Source: Arthrobacter sp.
Lineage (GTDB): Bacteria > Actinomycetota > Actinomycetes > Actinomycetales > Micrococcaceae
NCBI GenBank assembly: GCA_023264815.1
Contig: JAHFUZ010000008.1
Span: 88,383-152,382, forward strand
Reading direction: 5' to 3'
Length of the DNA: 64,000 nt
Shown here: positions 19,417-27,147 of the stretch, one piece after another
Position numbering within the stretch: the stretch's first letter is position 1
Layout of the letters: each line of letters begins with the position of its first letter
Made by a program: the position numbers and the translations under genes
Notes under the pieces: generated by a model
What the model saw: the letters and a program-made list of their open reading frames with translations, nothing else
What the model was told of the DNA's origin: nothing
Database searches by the model: none

Positions 19417-20241
19417 ATGGACAAGTCAGTATTTCTGGAAGACCTGGACGCCTTTGCCTACCGCGAAGTCCTTTCCTCCGGGGACGCGATCGTCCTGATA
19501 CCCGTCGGGTCCCTGGAGCAGCACGGGCCGCACCTGCCGCTGGGCACCGACACCCTCCTGTCGTCACGGTTTGCTGAAGGGGTGGCTCGGCGGGTGGGGG
19601 CACTCGTTGCCCAGCCGATCGCCTACGGCTACAAGTCACAGCAGAAGTCCGGGGGCGGCAACCACCTCACTGGGACCACCAGCCTGGACGGCGCAACGCT
19701 AACCGGCGTCGCCCGCAACCTGGTCAAGTCCTTCCTCAACCAGGGTGTCCGGCATGTGGTCTTCGTCAACGGCCACTTCGAGAACTACCAGTTCCTCTAC
19801 GAGGGAATTGACCTGGCCCTCGAAGACCTGGGGATCAAGCCGGGAGCGGAGCAGAGCGTGCTGCTGCTGTCCTACTGGGACTTTGTCAGCCAGGACACGC
19901 TGGCGGAGGTCTACCCGGACGGATTCCCGGGCTGGGACATTGAGCACGGCGGCGTCCTGGAAACCTCGCTGATGCTCCACCTTGAACCGGCCCGGGTGGG
20001 CATGGACCGCCTGGTCGATGGTCCTGCCGCCGTGCTGCCGCGTTTCGACAGGCTCCCCGTGGTTCCCGAACGGACACCGGCCACAGGCTGCCTCTCCTCG
20101 GCTGCCGGGTCCAGCGCGGCCAAGGGCGAACTGCTCTACCGGCAGGTGGTGGAAGACCTGGCCGCGGACCTGGCCGGCGAGCTTGGCGTCAAAGGCGCAC
20201 TGGCTGCCGGAGCGCCGCTTTCCGCTGACTATGCGCAATGA
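19417..20241 (+). CDS. Creatininase (creatinine amidohydrolase)
   Basis: A 274-residue creatininase-family enzyme. The metal and active-site segments are visible: PVGSLEQHGPHLPLGTD (Glu, His, Asp), a central VNGHFEN (His) and WDIEHGGVLETSLML (Glu, His, Glu). It hydrolyses creatinine to creatine reversibly, the step before creatinase. The ATG at 19417 is chosen because AAGGAG precedes it at a 10-nt spacing. An in-frame earlier start would put the gene across the upstream hairpin. The stop overlaps the IclR start (ATGA). Confidence 0.93.
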   Translation: MDKSVFLEDLDAFAYREVLSSGDAIVLIPVGSLEQHGPHLPLGTDTLLSSRFAEGVARRVGALVAQPIAYGYKSQQKSGGGNHLTGTTSLDGATLTGVARNLVKSFLNQGVRHVVFVNGHFENYQFLYEGIDLALEDLGIKPGAEQSVLLLSYWDFVSQDTLAEVYPDGFPGWDIEHGGVLETSLMLHLEPARVGMDRLVDGPAAVLPRFDRLPVVPERTPATGCLSSAAGSSAAKGELLYRQVVEDLAADLAGELGVKGALAAGAPLSADYAQ

Positions 20242-21083
20242 TAATAAGCACCATGACCACACGAGATCCCACTGATTCCACTGGCGCGGACCCTAACGGA
20301 AAAGCCGACACCAAGGGTGCCTCCGTCATTGTTAACGCCATCGCCGTCCTGAGGTCTTTCACCGCGGACGAGCCGCTGCTGGGGGTCACGGAAATCGCCA
20401 ACCGCGTGGGGCTGCACAAAAGCACCGTGTCGCGGATCCTCGCAACATTCGAGCAGGAAGACCTCGTGGAACGGGACGAAGATACCCGCCGCTTCCGCCT
20501 GGGACTTGGCCTGATCGCCGTCGCAGGCCCGCTCCTGGCTGAACTGGAAGAACGCAGGGTTGCCCATCCCGTCCTGCGCGAGCTCACGGAACTGACGGGG
20601 GAGACCAGCGCCCTGATGATGTGGGAGGGCAACCAGTCCATCTGTGTGGAGCAGATCGCCAGCCGCCACCAGATCAAGCACACCACCCCGCTGGGGGCGC
20701 GGTACAACGACGCCCTGAGTGCATCGGTCCAGGTGTTCCTCTCGGCAGAACCGGAGGAGCGGGTCCGTTCCCTGCTGCGTAGCGGAGCCATTACTTACAC
20801 CGGACTGGACGATGCCGGCCTGGATGACTACGTGCTCCGCCTCAAAGACGACTCCCGCCGCGGCTGGGCAGTCAACTATGGAGAGTCTTCCCTGGATGAA
20901 GTCGGCGTTGCCGCGCCCGTTTACGATCACCGCGGCGACCTCGTGGCGGCGGTCCTTATCCCCGCCCCGCGCTTCCGGGTCTCGAAGGAGCGGCTGCAAA
21001 GCCTCGGCGAATCCTGCGCGGGGGCGGCGAACAAGGTCACGGCGAGGCTGGGCGGCAAAGCCCCCGGCGAGTCGGGCCGCTGA
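20238..21083 (+). CDS. IclR-family transcriptional regulator
   Basis: 281 residues with an N-terminal helix-turn-helix (about 45-75; IANRVGLHKSTVSRILATFE) and a C-terminal IclR effector domain (about 100-275). Translationally coupled to creatininase; an alternative ATG lies 15 bp further in. It probably responds to creatinine, creatine or sarcosine and acts at the GTTGC palindromes upstream of creatinase. Whether it activates or represses cannot be read from sequence. Confidence 0.92.
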   Translation: MIISTMTTRDPTDSTGADPNGKADTKGASVIVNAIAVLRSFTADEPLLGVTEIANRVGLHKSTVSRILATFEQEDLVERDEDTRRFRLGLGLIAVAGPLLAELEERRVAHPVLRELTELTGETSALMMWEGNQSICVEQIASRHQIKHTTPLGARYNDALSASVQVFLSAEPEERVRSLLRSGAITYTGLDDAGLDDYVLRLKDDSRRGWAVNYGESSLDEVGVAAPVYDHRGDLVAAVLIPAPRFRVSKERLQSLGESCAGAANKVTARLGGKAPGESGR

Positions 21084-21089
21084 CCTCCC

Positions 21090-21196
21090 CGGACGCTCTC
21101 GCACTTAACGCAAAAAATGACCAACCCTCTCTCACTTTCTTGAAGAAAGTGAGAGAGGGTTGGTACTTAAGCCACATTTAGTGAGAGAGCGTCAGG
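21090..21196. repeat. Nested palindromic intergenic element
   Basis: Outer arms are inverted copies of the GACGCTCTC(T/G)CACT unit. At the centre, 21121-21163, is a perfect 43-bp palindrome with 21-base arms and a single central G. It sits between the convergent IclR and small-protein genes and overlaps the stop codon of the latter (TGACGCTCTC on the minus strand). It could act as a bidirectional terminator. Confidence 0.85.
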
Positions 21197-21482
21197 CTTC
21201 GTCGGGCTTTGCTGGGGGATCGTCGGCGTCGATTTCGTCCGAATAGGGTGCGCGCGGGCCGTCGTGGTCGGTGAAGAGTTCATTGGCGGCCATGGCCAGC
21301 AGGTCCCGCTGCAACTGGGGGATTGAGACGAGCCCCTGCATGTAGGCCTCCACTTCGTACTCGCCGACGGCCCCGCCGATCCCGAAGTAGTAGAGCCACA
21401 GGTCGCCGGTGCTGATCTGTGCTGCGCCCAACGCTGCCTGGAGCCGTCGGCGTTGCTCGGGTTCGGTGCTATCGAAGCCCAT
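21192..21482 (-). CDS. Small acidic protein of the LWxYYxGIGG family, copy 1
   Basis: 96 residues if started at the ATG at 21482, which has AGAGGG upstream. A GTG 33 bp upstream is in frame but lacks a ribosome site. The core LWLYYFGIGGAVGEYEVEAY is followed by a P-LQ-LL-A pattern, and the C-terminal tail is Asp/Pro-rich. It is clearly paralogous to the 82-residue protein at 23137-23385. It overlaps the 3' end of the GAF-ANTAR gene by 14 bp. No function is known to me. The pairing with GAF-ANTAR genes suggests a partner or adaptor in the same signalling route. Confidence 0.82.
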   Translation of the reverse strand: MGFDSTEPEQRRRLQAALGAAQISTGDLWLYYFGIGGAVGEYEVEAYMQGLVSIPQLQRDLLAMAANELFTDHDGPRAPYSDEIDADDPPAKPDEA

Positions 21483-22209
21483 CACTCGACCCTCTGGGCC
21501 GTTCAGGGGAGACACCCAGGAAGGCGGCGCTGACTTCGCTGAGCGTGGCGCGGGACGAGCGGGCTTCCCTCATCAGTTGCCGGAGGGCGATGTCCTCGCT
21601 GAGCGTGTGGCGTTCCATCAGCACTCCGCAGGCCCGGTTGATGAGGTCCCTGTTGTAAAGGGCCGCCTGCAGGCTCTGGCTAATGCGTTCGGGAATTTCC
21701 GACGTCTGGATGTGCGCGAGGAGGGTCGCCGCCGGTGCAGCAAAAAGCTCCATCAGGCCCGTGGTGGAATCCTCGAAGGCGCCAGGGACGTCCGCGTAGA
21801 TCTTCATGGCGCCGATGGCCTCGCCGCCCGCGATCAAGGGCGTGCTGACCACCGACCGGACGGGCAAACGGACGACGGCGGCACTCCAGCTGGGCCAGCG
21901 ACCATCGGTGGCGACGTCGTTGATGAGCACACTCTCCTCGGTAGCCCAGGCAGTGAGGCAGGGCCCCTGGAGCAGTTCATACTGGAAAGCGTCCGCGCGT
22001 TCCACTATCCGGCCCGTGGATCCGGAACTGACGGGCCGGGCATGGGGGTCCAGCAAGGAAACGCCGGCGCCGATCGTCCCGGGAATGGAATCCCGGACGG
22101 CGCGGGAGAGGTGCTGGACGGCGTGGTCCACTTTTTCTTCTGTGAGCAGCAACCCCATGATCCTGCCGAGGGCGGTGGAAAGTTCATCCAGGGGATACTT
22201 CTTGATCAT
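21469..22209 (-). CDS. GAF-ANTAR domain protein, copy 1
   Basis: 246 residues starting at the ATG with GGAGG eight bases upstream; the longer open frame has no such site. A GAF domain spans about residues 15-165 and contains the conserved GPCLTA. A C-terminal ANTAR helix bundle spans about 170-235 (ALYNRDLINRACGVLMERHTL). ANTAR domains bind RNA hairpins with paired hexaloops and prevent transcription termination. The GAF domain presumably senses a small molecule or redox state through the conserved Cys. First of three such genes in a row. Confidence 0.9.
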   Translation of the reverse strand: MIKKYPLDELSTALGRIMGLLLTEEKVDHAVQHLSRAVRDSIPGTIGAGVSLLDPHARPVSSGSTGRIVERADAFQYELLQGPCLTAWATEESVLINDVATDGRWPSWSAAVVRLPVRSVVSTPLIAGGEAIGAMKIYADVPGAFEDSTTGLMELFAAPAATLLAHIQTSEIPERISQSLQAALYNRDLINRACGVLMERHTLSEDIALRQLMREARSSRATLSEVSAAFLGVSPERPRGSSDGLR

Positions 22210-22348
22210 ACTTTCTGCCTCCGGCCATTCAGCGTGACCGGCACAGTGGGCCGGATAACCCTGTTTTGGACCGCTCAGCGCATTCAGATAAAGCCTAACG
22301 CCTGAAGTGGGTTGCGGGCTTTGAGCGGCACGATTCCGCACGGACCGG

Positions 22349-23125
22349 TTATTCCTCGTAGGTGGTGGGAAATTCCCGTTCGCCGGAAATGGACGAAACG
22401 ATACTGGCCGCGACCTCCCTCAGTTTGATGTTCCGGTGGCTGGATGTCTTGACCAAGATTTGGAAGGCAGCGTCGTGGCTGCACCTGTTCTGCGCCATGA
22501 TGGCTCCGATGGCCGTGTCGATGACGGTGCGTGACTCCAGGGCCGCGGCGAGGTCATCACGGGCATCGCGCAGGTGGGCAATATTCAGGGCGATGTCCAG
22601 GGCTTTGGCCGCGGTCCCGGTGAGGCTTTCGGCCGCATCGATGCCGTGATGCGAGAAGCCATGTTTGTGCGGTGAATACAGGTTCACCACCGACTGTGCC
22701 GGACTCCGCAGGTGCATGGGCATGGCCAGGATGGAGCTGATGCCCGCCCCGCGGGCGGCCGTGGTGCACTTTGGCCAGCGCCGGTCGGCAGCGAGGTCCG
22801 GAACATAGACAGCGGTCTCTGACTTAAGGGCCGTCAGGCACGGGCCGTGGCCGAAGGTGTTCTGCAGTTCGTCCAGGCTTCGCGCCCGGGCATCACTGCT
22901 GGCCACGGTGATGGGGCGTTTGTCCCGGATGACCGTGATCCCACAGGAGATGTGGTTCCCACCGTGGGAGAGGCGGGTAGCGATGATCGCGGCCATGTCC
23001 GTCAGGAAGTCACGGACGTCGGAGCTGTCCAGGATCAGGTCCTGGAGTTGGAGCACAAAGTCCTCCAGGCTCTCCGCACGGCCGCGGCTGTACAGGGACT
23101 CCCTGAATTCAATGTCTTCGGACAC
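22349..23125 (-). CDS. GAF-ANTAR domain protein, copy 2
   Basis: 258 residues from the GTG at 23125, preceded by AGAGGA at seven bases. A TTG six bases upstream is too close to that site. A GAF domain (about 30-175) contains GHGPCLTAL, and the ANTAR region (about 190-245) contains TVIDTAIGAIMAQNRCSHDA. It follows the small protein of copy 2 by 11 bp and is probably in the same transcript. The ANTAR role is antitermination; the ligand of the GAF domain is unknown. Confidence 0.9.
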   Translation of the reverse strand: MSEDIEFRESLYSRGRAESLEDFVLQLQDLILDSSDVRDFLTDMAAIIATRLSHGGNHISCGITVIRDKRPITVASSDARARSLDELQNTFGHGPCLTALKSETAVYVPDLAADRRWPKCTTAARGAGISSILAMPMHLRSPAQSVVNLYSPHKHGFSHHGIDAAESLTGTAAKALDIALNIAHLRDARDDLAAALESRTVIDTAIGAIMAQNRCSHDAAFQILVKTSSHRNIKLREVAASIVSSISGEREFPTTYEE

Positions 23126-23136
23126 GGGCAATTCCT

Positions 23137-23385
23137 CTACAATCCGTCCGCCGTGATCTCTTTGAGCGCGGCATGGAGGAGGTTCACCTGCAATGGCGGA
23201 AGCTCAACCATCCCGTTCAAATAGGCGTCCAGCGCCAGTTCGTCGGCGTTTCCGCCAATCCCGTAATAGTAGGTCCATAATTCAGGGAGCGTCACGTTCG
23301 CGCTCTGGAACTGTGCCGCGGCCAACTGGCGCTGGTCGGCCCCGAATGCGGGCTGCGGACCTTCGGACGCGGCGTCGTTGATCAC
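23137..23385 (-). CDS. Small protein of the LWxYYxGIGG family, copy 2
   Basis: 82 residues, starting with GTG in a GTGA overlap with the preceding GAF-ANTAR gene. The core LWTYYYGIGGNADELALDAY and PPLQVNLLHAA matches copy 1 at 21192-21482 in order and spacing. Predicted mostly helical and acidic, with no signal peptide or membrane segment. The repeated pairing with GAF-ANTAR genes is the only functional clue. Confidence 0.85.
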   Translation of the reverse strand: MINDAASEGPQPAFGADQRQLAAAQFQSANVTLPELWTYYYGIGGNADELALDAYLNGMVELPPLQVNLLHAALKEITADGL

Positions 23386-24113
23386 GGCTTGCCGTCTTCT
23401 GTGACCGCGGGAACATCGGACGAGTTGTCCAGAATGTCCTGGGCAATATCGTGCAGCCGGCGGTTGCTGCTGCGGGAAGCCAGTTGCAGGAGTTCGACGG
23501 CGGTGTCACGGCTGCAGCGGTTGTGCACCATGATCAGCGACACGGCCGAGTCCACGACGGCCCGTGAGCGCAGGGCTGACCTCAGGTGCTCCGGGTAGGG
23601 CTCGGCGGCGTGGACCCGCATGGCCAGGCGCAGGATCCTGGACAGCGACGCAGCGTGCTCTTCCACGGCGGCCACCGTTTCCGGACCAAACGCAGCCACG
23701 TGGGTGGAATAGCAGTTCAGAGCCGATCGGGCACCGTTGTCGGTGGGAATGGGGACGGCCAGGATGGTCTGGATCCCCTCGTCGGAAATGGCCTGGGCAT
23801 ACCAGTCCCATTTTTCGTCAGCCTGCAGGTCGGGAATCAGGACCGTGTGCTGCTGCCGCAGGGCTGTGAGGCAAGGGCCGTTGTCGAACGCGTACTGGCG
23901 TTCGTCCAGGCTGCGTGCCTCCTCCGAACTGCTGGCTACGGTGACGGGTCCCGTCTCCCGCTCAACCGTGATGGCGCACAGCATCGAGGAATTGCCGCTT
24001 AGCCGGGAGGCAGAAATCGCCGTCAGCCCCAGCAGGAATTCGGTAAACCCCGGGCTCTCCAGAAGCAGATCCTGCAACTGTTCCGCGGTGGGGAGAGCGT
24101 CGTTCTCGGCCAT
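23382..24113 (-). CDS. GAF-ANTAR domain protein, copy 3
   Basis: 243 residues. A GAF domain (about 20-160) contains FDNGPCLTALRQQ. The ANTAR domain (about 175-230) contains AVVDSAVSLIMVHNRCSRDT. First gene of the minus-strand array (copy 3, small protein, copy 2, gap, copy 1, small protein). The 257-bp region upstream, up to 24370, should hold the array promoter on the minus strand and that of the hydrolase on the plus strand. It contains no recognisable gene. Confidence 0.9.
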   Translation of the reverse strand: MAENDALPTAEQLQDLLLESPGFTEFLLGLTAISASRLSGNSSMLCAITVERETGPVTVASSSEEARSLDERQYAFDNGPCLTALRQQHTVLIPDLQADEKWDWYAQAISDEGIQTILAVPIPTDNGARSALNCYSTHVAAFGPETVAAVEEHAASLSRILRLAMRVHAAEPYPEHLRSALRSRAVVDSAVSLIMVHNRCSRDTAVELLQLASRSSNRRLHDIAQDILDNSSDVPAVTEDGKP

Positions 24114-24370
24114 GCGGCCTCGATTCCATATCGCCGGGGGTCACCTGACCCGGCTGGCGGCTGAGCGCTCTGTGCGCGCGCGGCCCGAAATATTCAACCC
24201 CGGAACCTTCACCACCCGAAATCTCCTACTACTGACACTACGCTCTTTCAGCGCCTCGGCGGGCGGTCCGGGCGAACTATTCGGCCGCCACCGGAGTCGG
24301 GCCGCCGGCCCCGGGTTCCCTTGATCGAAGCCGCGGGAAACGCGGTGCGGACACACTGTAGGCTCGGCAC

Positions 24371-25312
24371 ATGGCTGGGCTTCGCCGTCGAACGCTGGTG
24401 TTGCGCGCGCTGGCGGGCGTGGCAGCGGCCGCAGTTGGCGGCGCGGCGGCCGCGTGTTCGCCCCGCACCGAAACCGATGGCGATAACGGCACAGGCAAGG
24501 GGGACCCAGTGACGCGGCACAGGTACCAGTACGGCGGGGATGCCAGCCAGTGGGGTGAGCTCTTCCTGCCTGAACTGCCCGACGGCGGTGAGCACCGCGG
24601 CGTGGTGGCGGTCATCCACGGCGGCTACTGGCGATCGCAGTACGGCGCCGAACTCGGGGAACCGCTCGCGGCTGACCTCGCCGCGCACGGCATGGCCGCC
24701 TGGAATCTTGAATACCGCCGGGCCGGAAACGGCGGGGGCTGGCCGAACACCTTCATCGACGTCCTGGCAGGAATCGACAAGCTGCAGGACCTCGCGGCTG
24801 CCCATGCCCTCAACCTGGGTCCGGTGGTGGCGCTGGGACATTCGGCCGGCGGGCATTTGGCCGCGTGGGCGGCCGGCCGGGGCAAGCTTGCCCAGCTGGG
24901 CCTGCCGGAAGTGGACAGCCAGGTCCCGCGCCGGCAGGATGCGACGTCGGTGCACCTCTCCGGCGTCGTGAGCCAGTCCGGACTCCTTAACCTTGCCGAG
25001 GCGGAGCGGCTGAACCTCAGCAACGGTGCGGTGGTCAACCTGCTGGGCGGGCCGTCGTCGGAATATCCCCTCCGCCACCGGTATGCGGACCCCATGGCCA
25101 CCCTGCCGCTGGCGGTGCCCGTGATGGCAGTCCACGGATCGGATGACCACACTGTTCCGCTGAGCCAGTCGGAGTCCTATGTCAATGCCGGGACGGCTGC
25201 GGGCATGGCCGCGCAGCTGGTGATGGTTCCCGGCGACCATTACGCGCTCATTGACCCCAAAACTGACGCCTACCGGACGTGCCGCGAGCTGGTTCGGTCG
25301 CTTCTGGGTTAG
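24371..25312 (+). CDS. Alpha/beta hydrolase, predicted lipoprotein
   Basis: 313 residues. The N-terminus has a twin-Arg-like RRR, a hydrophobic stretch and a lipobox ending AAAC near residue 28, so it is probably a membrane-anchored lipoprotein. The catalytic features are the oxyanion segment IHGGYWR, the nucleophile elbow GHSAGGH (Ser), an Asp in GSDDHTVP and a His in GDHYALI. The family resembles BD-FAE/kynurenine formamidase-like esterases. It lies between the GAF-ANTAR array and the sialic acid genes. A link to deacylation of sialic acids is possible but unsupported. Confidence 0.85.
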   Translation: MAGLRRRTLVLRALAGVAAAAVGGAAAACSPRTETDGDNGTGKGDPVTRHRYQYGGDASQWGELFLPELPDGGEHRGVVAVIHGGYWRSQYGAELGEPLAADLAAHGMAAWNLEYRRAGNGGGWPNTFIDVLAGIDKLQDLAAAHALNLGPVVALGHSAGGHLAAWAAGRGKLAQLGLPEVDSQVPRRQDATSVHLSGVVSQSGLLNLAEAERLNLSNGAVVNLLGGPSSEYPLRHRYADPMATLPLAVPVMAVHGSDDHTVPLSQSESYVNAGTAAGMAAQLVMVPGDHYALIDPKTDAYRTCRELVRSLLG

Positions 25313-25366
25313 ATTCGGTCCCTGGAGGTACCAACTGCAGAAATTAGGTACGTCACTCTAGACATT

Positions 25367-25374
25367 GGACGTCC
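25367..25374. promoter_or_regulatory. Candidate operator GGACGTCC upstream of the GntR gene
   Basis: The 8-bp palindrome GGACGTCC, followed by CAT, lies upstream of the regulator. The same palindrome occurs at 36782-36789 in front of the ABC importer operon, followed by TACAT on the minus strand. Shared placement suggests one regulator controls both. Confidence 0.5.
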
Positions 25375-25439
25375 CATCTCCTGTATCCTAGGAAAGTAAA
25401 GCAAGTCGCTGCCCCCTGGCGCGGCAAGGAGGAGATCAC

Positions 25440-26171
25440 GTGGCCATCGCATCGCAAGAAGTATCGCCCGCCCGTTTCAGCGCGCAGCTCCGGTCGCATG
25501 CCCTGCAGACCCGGATTATGGACCTCATCCTGGAGCGCGGCCTGGACGTCGGCGACGCCATGCCCACCGAAAGCGAACTCTCCGCGGAACTGGGAGTGGG
25601 CCGCAACACCGTCCGCGAATCGCTGAAGGTGCTGCAGGCGCTGGGTGTCATCGAGATCCGGCACGGCTTTGGCATGTTCGTTGCACCCAACAACTTCAGC
25701 GCCCTCGTCTCCGGCCTGACCTTCCGCGGCCGGCTGTCCCTGCGCCACAAAGGCGAAGAGGCCATGGAACTGATCGACGTGCGCCAGGCCCTCGAATCCG
25801 GGCTCATTGGCTCGGCCATCGACCTCCTGACGGACCAGCACCTCGCGGACCTGCGCACCACCATGGAAGCCATGGAAGACGCTGCCAAGAAGGGTGAACA
25901 CCTCTACGTGCACGACGCCGAGTTCCACCGCCGCCTGTACGCGCCCCTGAACAACGAGCTGCTGATCAACCTCATGGACGTGTTCTGGCAGGTATACCGC
26001 AAGATCCACCTGGCCCTTGGGACCGGTCCGGTCAACCTCGAACAGCAGACCCAGGACCACTGGGACATCTACGAGGCCGTAGCCAACAAAGACAAAGCCC
26101 TGGCCTCCGAGCGCCTGCAGCGCCACTTTGATGGCATCCGCCTGAAACTCAAGGACGTCGCGGCCAGCTAG
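25440..26171 (+). CDS. GntR-family (FadR/FCD) regulator of the sialic acid genes
   Basis: 243 residues. The winged helix (about 35-75, with ELGVGRNTVRESLKVLQ) is followed by an FCD domain with metal-ligand His positions in HDAEFHRRLY and near the C-terminus. The GTG start has the strong site AAGGAGGAG. NanR-type regulators of sialic acid use belong to this family, and the gene heads the sialic/amino sugar region, so a NanR-like role is likely. The shared GGACGTCC palindromes at its own promoter and the importer promoter support this. Confidence 0.9.
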   Translation: MAIASQEVSPARFSAQLRSHALQTRIMDLILERGLDVGDAMPTESELSAELGVGRNTVRESLKVLQALGVIEIRHGFGMFVAPNNFSALVSGLTFRGRLSLRHKGEEAMELIDVRQALESGLIGSAIDLLTDQHLADLRTTMEAMEDAAKKGEHLYVHDAEFHRRLYAPLNNELLINLMDVFWQVYRKIHLALGTGPVNLEQQTQDHWDIYEAVANKDKALASERLQRHFDGIRLKLKDVAAS

Positions 26172-26258
26172 CCCGCCCGCACCCACGCTCCATCTTCCAG
26201 CGCCCGCATCCGTGGGCGGATTTAGCCCTGCCAGTTTTTCGTAGAGAGTGCCTTTGCC

Positions 26259-27026
26259 GTGGAAATTTTCGTTGTGCCAACCGCCTCAGCCACTGGTTCC
26301 GTGGCCGCCGGGATCCTCGCAGCGGTCATCCGCAGCAAGCCCGACGCCGTCCTGGGCCTGGCCACCGGCGGGTCGCCGCTGCCCATCTACAAGGCGCTCG
26401 CGGGCCACTCGGTGGACATGTCCGCCGTCAGCGGCTTCGCCCTGGACGAGTACGTTGGCCTGCCCGCAGGGCACCCCGAGAGCTACGCCGAGGTTGTCCG
26501 GCGCGAGGTGACCGAACGGCTGCAGCTGGACCCCGCCAAAGTGGCAGTGCCGGACGGCAGCGCTGCGGACCCCGAGCAGGCAGCCGCCGACTATGACGCC
26601 GCCATTGCCGCCGCGGGCGGCATTGACGTGCAGATCCTCGGCATCGGCCACAACGGGCACCTGGCCTTCAACGAACCCGGTTCCGCCCTGGATTCCCGGA
26701 CCCGCGTGGAGGTGCTCACCGAGCGCACGCGTGCGGCAAACGCCCGCTACTTCAGCACGCCGGAGGAGGTTCCGCTCCGCTGCATCACGCAGGGCCTGGG
26801 CACCATCATGGAGGCCGGTCACCTGTTGCTGGTGGTCAACGGTGCGGACAAGGCGGACATCCTGGCCGCCGCCCTGAACGGCCCGGTCACGGCCGACTGC
26901 CCGGCGTCGATCCTGCAGTGGCACCCGCACGTGACAGTAGTGGCGGACGAAGCCGCCGCCGCGCTCCTGGCACCCGCGAGCGGCCAGGTGCCCGTGCGCG
27001 TGGCGGGCGCGGCCGCCACGGTTTAG
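26259..27026 (+). CDS. nagB: Glucosamine-6-phosphate deaminase
   Basis: 255 residues, the usual size. Family motifs include LGLATGGSPLPIY for the phosphate loop, FALDEYVGL (Asp) and GIGHNGHLAFNEPG (catalytic His and Glu). It converts glucosamine-6-P to fructose-6-P and ammonia, the last step of ManNAc/GlcNAc breakdown. The GTG start has AGAGAG upstream. It shares the plus strand with the GntR regulator, 87 bp away, and is convergent with nagA. Confidence 0.95.
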   Translation: MEIFVVPTASATGSVAAGILAAVIRSKPDAVLGLATGGSPLPIYKALAGHSVDMSAVSGFALDEYVGLPAGHPESYAEVVRREVTERLQLDPAKVAVPDGSAADPEQAAADYDAAIAAAGGIDVQILGIGHNGHLAFNEPGSALDSRTRVEVLTERTRAANARYFSTPEEVPLRCITQGLGTIMEAGHLLLVVNGADKADILAAALNGPVTADCPASILQWHPHVTVVADEAAAALLAPASGQVPVRVAGAAATV

Positions 27027-27039
27027 GGGACTGCGGGAG

Positions 27040-27138
27040 ATGGCAGGGGTGTTCGAGGTAGCCGGCACCACCATCGACCTGTGCAACCTCCCCGAAGTGC
27101 TGAAGGCCGAGGGGTTTCTGGTCGAGCAGGCCCAGTGA
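27040..27138 (+). CDS. Possible 32-residue small protein after nagB
   Basis: An ATG with GGGAG just upstream opens a frame encoding 32 residues (MAGVFEVAGTTIDLCNLPEV...) between nagB and nagA, ending nine bases before the convergent nagA stop. Codon use looks normal for the region. It resembles a C-terminal remnant rather than a complete domain. It may be a real small protein or a leftover; I do not recognise it. Confidence 0.35.
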   Translation: MAGVFEVAGTTIDLCNLPEVLKAEGFLVEQAQ

Positions 27139-27147
27139 TTACCCTTC

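Noticed and set aside
20040..20060. TTTCGACAGGCTC inside creatininase, similar to the hairpin arm at 19349
   Set aside because: It encodes a normal in-frame segment (RFDRLPV) of the enzyme, so the DNA match is probably chance.
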